Assembly (NCBI RefSeq): GCF_032854445.1
Contig: NC_088302.1
Location: 37,762,191-37,826,190 of the forward strand
Direction of reading: 5' to 3'
DNA: 64,000 nucleotides
Source of the DNA: Liolophura sinensis
Taxonomy: Eukaryota > Mollusca > Polyplacophora > Chitonida > Chitonidae
Shown: positions 61,742 to 64,000 of the stretch, piece after piece
How positions within the stretch are numbered: position 1 is the stretch's first letter
How the letters are laid out: every line of letters begins with the position of its first letter
Notes under the pieces: model-generated
The model's database searches: none
The model's input: only the letters and a program-made list of their open reading frames with translations
Told to the model about the DNA's origin: nothing
Program-made: the position numbers and the translations under genes

Positions 61742-63039
61742 ATCAAAGCTACTTGTATACACTAATGAAATTATTCTGTCTTATTATCTTGGGCTAGAAC
61801 CTGCAGACCGTTTGTAATTTCCAGTTAACGACACAGGATAAGACAGAAAAAAAAAAGCATCTCGTATCCCCCTAATTAACCGTATACGCACATTTTAGGG
61901 AATTTCTGACAATGGCAGTGTCAAATCAATCATTTAACGCTCAGTATTGATGTAGTTACATAATCATTTCGCTGATCAATGGTATAAACTGGATATTTTC
62001 AATAAAACTCAAGTGCTGTGCCCTAGATGGACGCATGAGATATGTATATCATGATTTATACATGCATGTATAAAAGAAATAGAAATGGATTTGAACGTTC
62101 TATACCATTTCCTTATCATAGCATATATTGATGTCATTCATGATGTCTGATCGTTTTACTTATGTCGTCTGTATTCCCTATTTAACGAGCATTTTACCAA
62201 GCTTTCAATGGTTTGATATGTTAGGTATAAACTAAAATATGGCCCCATTGCAAATTTGCAGATATCTGACATCATGCAGGAGAATCCTAATGTATTGTAC
62301 AAAAAAGGCCTCTGGCACTGGTTCTATATGTATCTTCTAGGGTGGGGTTCAAGTTTTTTATTCAGCCATTTGTCGAAACGTCTGTGTCACTAAATACAGC
62401 CAGCCCACATTCGTAGATTCAGTCTCTATTGTACACCAGACACCAATGATTACCTGTTTGATTGTACATGTATTTACTTAGTACTGATATATGCTGGCCT
62501 TTGATCACTGATCCGTGTCGTTATTCCCTCACTACAGAATGCAAATACCTGTTACTTGTACCTGTTCATGAAAACTCAACAGTTTTTTTCATGAAAAACC
62601 GCAGAGAGGCCTGCATGCCTATGTTGTGTTAGTACGCTAAGTACAGGTACAATAGCCTGATTTAGACGTGAATGCCCCTGGTCAGTCAATTTTGACCAGT
62701 CTGTTCTTCAGCTAACAGGCTACAACATAAAAGACCGCTATTAAATTTCGGTAAATCGGGAACATGCACATGACAAAAACTTAATTGTCATAATAATGGT
62801 TTAGCTCAGCGAAATGATTTAGTACAAAAATATTTCAGGCTAGGAAAAAAAAAACACGCCCCATTGATAGTCGTGAATGTGGACTGAACTGTAGCGAGTA
62901 AATGTCATGCAGAGAATACAGAGTAACACTTTTAATTGGCTGCTGATCAAAATGAAAATGAAAGGTTCCTGACTACTGTAGCTGTGAACACATCCATTCA
63001 TGGCTATAGTCATGCTTACAATACGTAGATTGAAATAAC

Positions 63040-63306
63040 GGGGGCCTCCGTGGCTCAGTCGGTTAGCGCGCTAGCGCAGCGTAATGACCCAGGAGCCTCT
63101 CACCAATGCGGTCGCTGTGAGTTCAAGTCCAGGTCATGCTGGCTTCCTCTCCGGCCACTTGTGGGAAGGTCTGCCAGCAACCTGCGGATGGTCGTGGGTT
63201 TCCCCCGGGCTGTGCCCGGTTTCCACCCACCATAATGCTGGTCGCCGTCGTATAAGTGAAATATTCTTGAGTACGGCGTAAAACATCAACCAAATAAATA
63301 AATAAA
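63040..63306 (+). mobile_element. Full-length family-1 SINE with intact tRNA-like promoter
   Basis: The best copy in the window, 267 bp. An A-box-like TGGCTCAGTCGG (63051-63062) and a B-box-like GTTCAAGTCC (63121-63130) are placed as in a Pol III internal promoter. The body and TATAAGTGAAATATTCTTGA tail follow, ending in AAATAAATAAATA. Perfect 14-bp target-site duplications TAGATTGAAATAAC lie at 63026-63039 and 63307-63320. It is a SINE, not a tRNA gene: the tRNA part does not fold to a cloverleaf end. Confidence 0.96.
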
Positions 63307-63557
63307 TAGATTGAAATAACAACTCTGGTCAGCAGTTCAAATCTAAAGGTGTGGGCGATTTTAAGCTTCCTGGGACGTTAATACACAGGAAGTTGTGTAT
63401 AATTTACCTGTGAAAACTGCAGGACTGTCTCAAACTTAGAACTCATAACAACCTTTAGGCCTACATCACTTCTCCCACACAGATATGGCCAATGTGTATT
63501 TTGTTGTGTACTCTGAACTAATGCATTTGAATTCTTTTATTTTACAGAAGTGTCAAG

Positions 63558-63608
63558 ATGGCGAATAGGCCGATGGCTTATGGTATGACAGGGGAGGTGA
63601 GGAGAAAG
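63558..63608 (+). CDS. First coding exon of a transgelin/calponin-family gene (partial)
   Basis: After an acceptor (TTATTTTACAG, exon from 63548) and ten untranslated bases, ATG opens MANRPMAYGMTGEVRRK and ends at AAG/GTGAGT in phase 0. This matches the N-terminus of transgelins and calponins (MAN+GPSYG-S-EV--KI), including molluscan myophilin-type proteins, just before the calponin-homology domain. These proteins bind and bundle actin in muscle and cytoplasm. The rest lies outside the window, so the subfamily cannot be decided. An intron precedes the exon, so a non-coding first exon lies upstream. Confidence 0.75.
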
Positions 63609-63825
63609 GTGAGTTCAACGATCTTATTCTAACAAGCTTCCAAATCATTAAGTTCTCTATAATCAGTATGCCATCAGCGTCATTATGTTTGCCCCAGAAC
63701 CTAATAATATAGTCCTGATAATGACCAGCATTTGTTGATAATGACTAGCACCTCAAGCTGACATTCAAAAGTCATAATAAAATTTACCTTCATCGTCCTA
63801 TAATGCCGTTCTTCCTTTCTTGATT

Positions 63826-63913
<88 letters not shown>

Positions 63914-64000
63914 GTTGTAATTAGCACCAAGATTGCTGATACTCCCAGCGATGTAATTCTGAAGGCGGTGTACGAGCTTTAGAGTTATCTCCCTTGTATT
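63609..64000 (+). other. First coding-region intron of the transgelin-like gene
   Basis: It begins GTGAGTTCAA and continues to the window end. The only notable content is the AT microsatellite at 63828-63907. Confidence 0.6.
63828..63907. repeat. (AT)n microsatellite
   Basis: An uninterrupted alternating AT tract of about 80 bp, in the intron after the first transgelin-like coding exon. Confidence 0.98.

Larger units (their letters stand above)
46540..63547. other. Gene-poor 17 kb between HJURP-like gene and transgelin-like gene
   Basis: I recognise no protein family on either strand. The contents are four SINE copies or pieces, one degenerate tail, one second-family SINE, one MITE, and tandem arrays near 52.2, 53.2, 58.6, 59.3 and 61.7 kb. 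Open frames near 49195-49670 and 55618-55947 are the longest not explained by repeats, but they lack family signatures. Non-coding first exons of the transgelin-like gene may lie here, because its first coding exon follows an acceptor site. Confidence 0.5.

Noticed and set aside
63040-63130. tRNA gene
   Set aside because: A- and B-box-like motifs are present, but the segment is the head of a dispersed SINE with target-site duplications and no mature tRNA end.

Overview
This is eukaryotic, animal DNA. It has split genes with GT/AG introns, many tRNA-derived SINEs with target-site duplications, hairpin MITEs, AT microsatellites and minisatellites. The SINE 3' end (TATAAGTGAAATATTCTTGA, then a short GC-rich stretch, then a CAAATAAATAAATA tail) is of a type I associate with molluscs and related lophotrochozoans. 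With the protein sequences, this makes a mollusc the likeliest source, but I cannot name the species.

Layout. 1-11 kb holds no gene I can identify; it has one weak candidate exon at 743-951 and a 2.3 kb graded minisatellite (about 4.96-7.32 kb). 11.5-14.2 kb carries PGRMC1 (+ strand, three coding exons), a membrane-anchored cytochrome-b5-like haem protein. 14.2-24 kb is intergenic, with repeats, an AT microsatellite and an unusual DNA element built from nested inverted repeats (21496-22007). 24.06-37.34 kb is a complete ETFDH gene (- strand, 14 coding exons, 610 residues) for the mitochondrial electron-transfer-flavoprotein:ubiquinone oxidoreductase. The start codons of ETFDH and the next gene are 205 bp apart and face away from each other. 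That next gene (37.55-46.54 kb, + strand, six coding exons, 1127 residues) looks like a homologue of HJURP/Scm3, the chaperone that deposits the centromeric histone CENP-A. 46.5-63.5 kb is a long gene-poor stretch with SINEs, a MITE and several tandem arrays. At 63558-63608 the first coding exon of a transgelin/calponin-family gene begins and runs off the window.

The genes belong to unrelated pathways (haem/sterol biology, mitochondrial electron transfer, centromere assembly, actin binding). The one close physical relationship is the shared ETFDH/HJURP-like promoter region. The most interesting item is the HJURP-like gene: an Scm3-type N-terminus, an HJURP-type FDxL motif and a large disordered region in an apparent invertebrate, with an unexplained cysteine-rich C-terminal tail. 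Exon boundaries were placed by eye from splice consensus and reading-frame continuity. All ETFDH and HJURP-like junctions keep frame. No database search was run.
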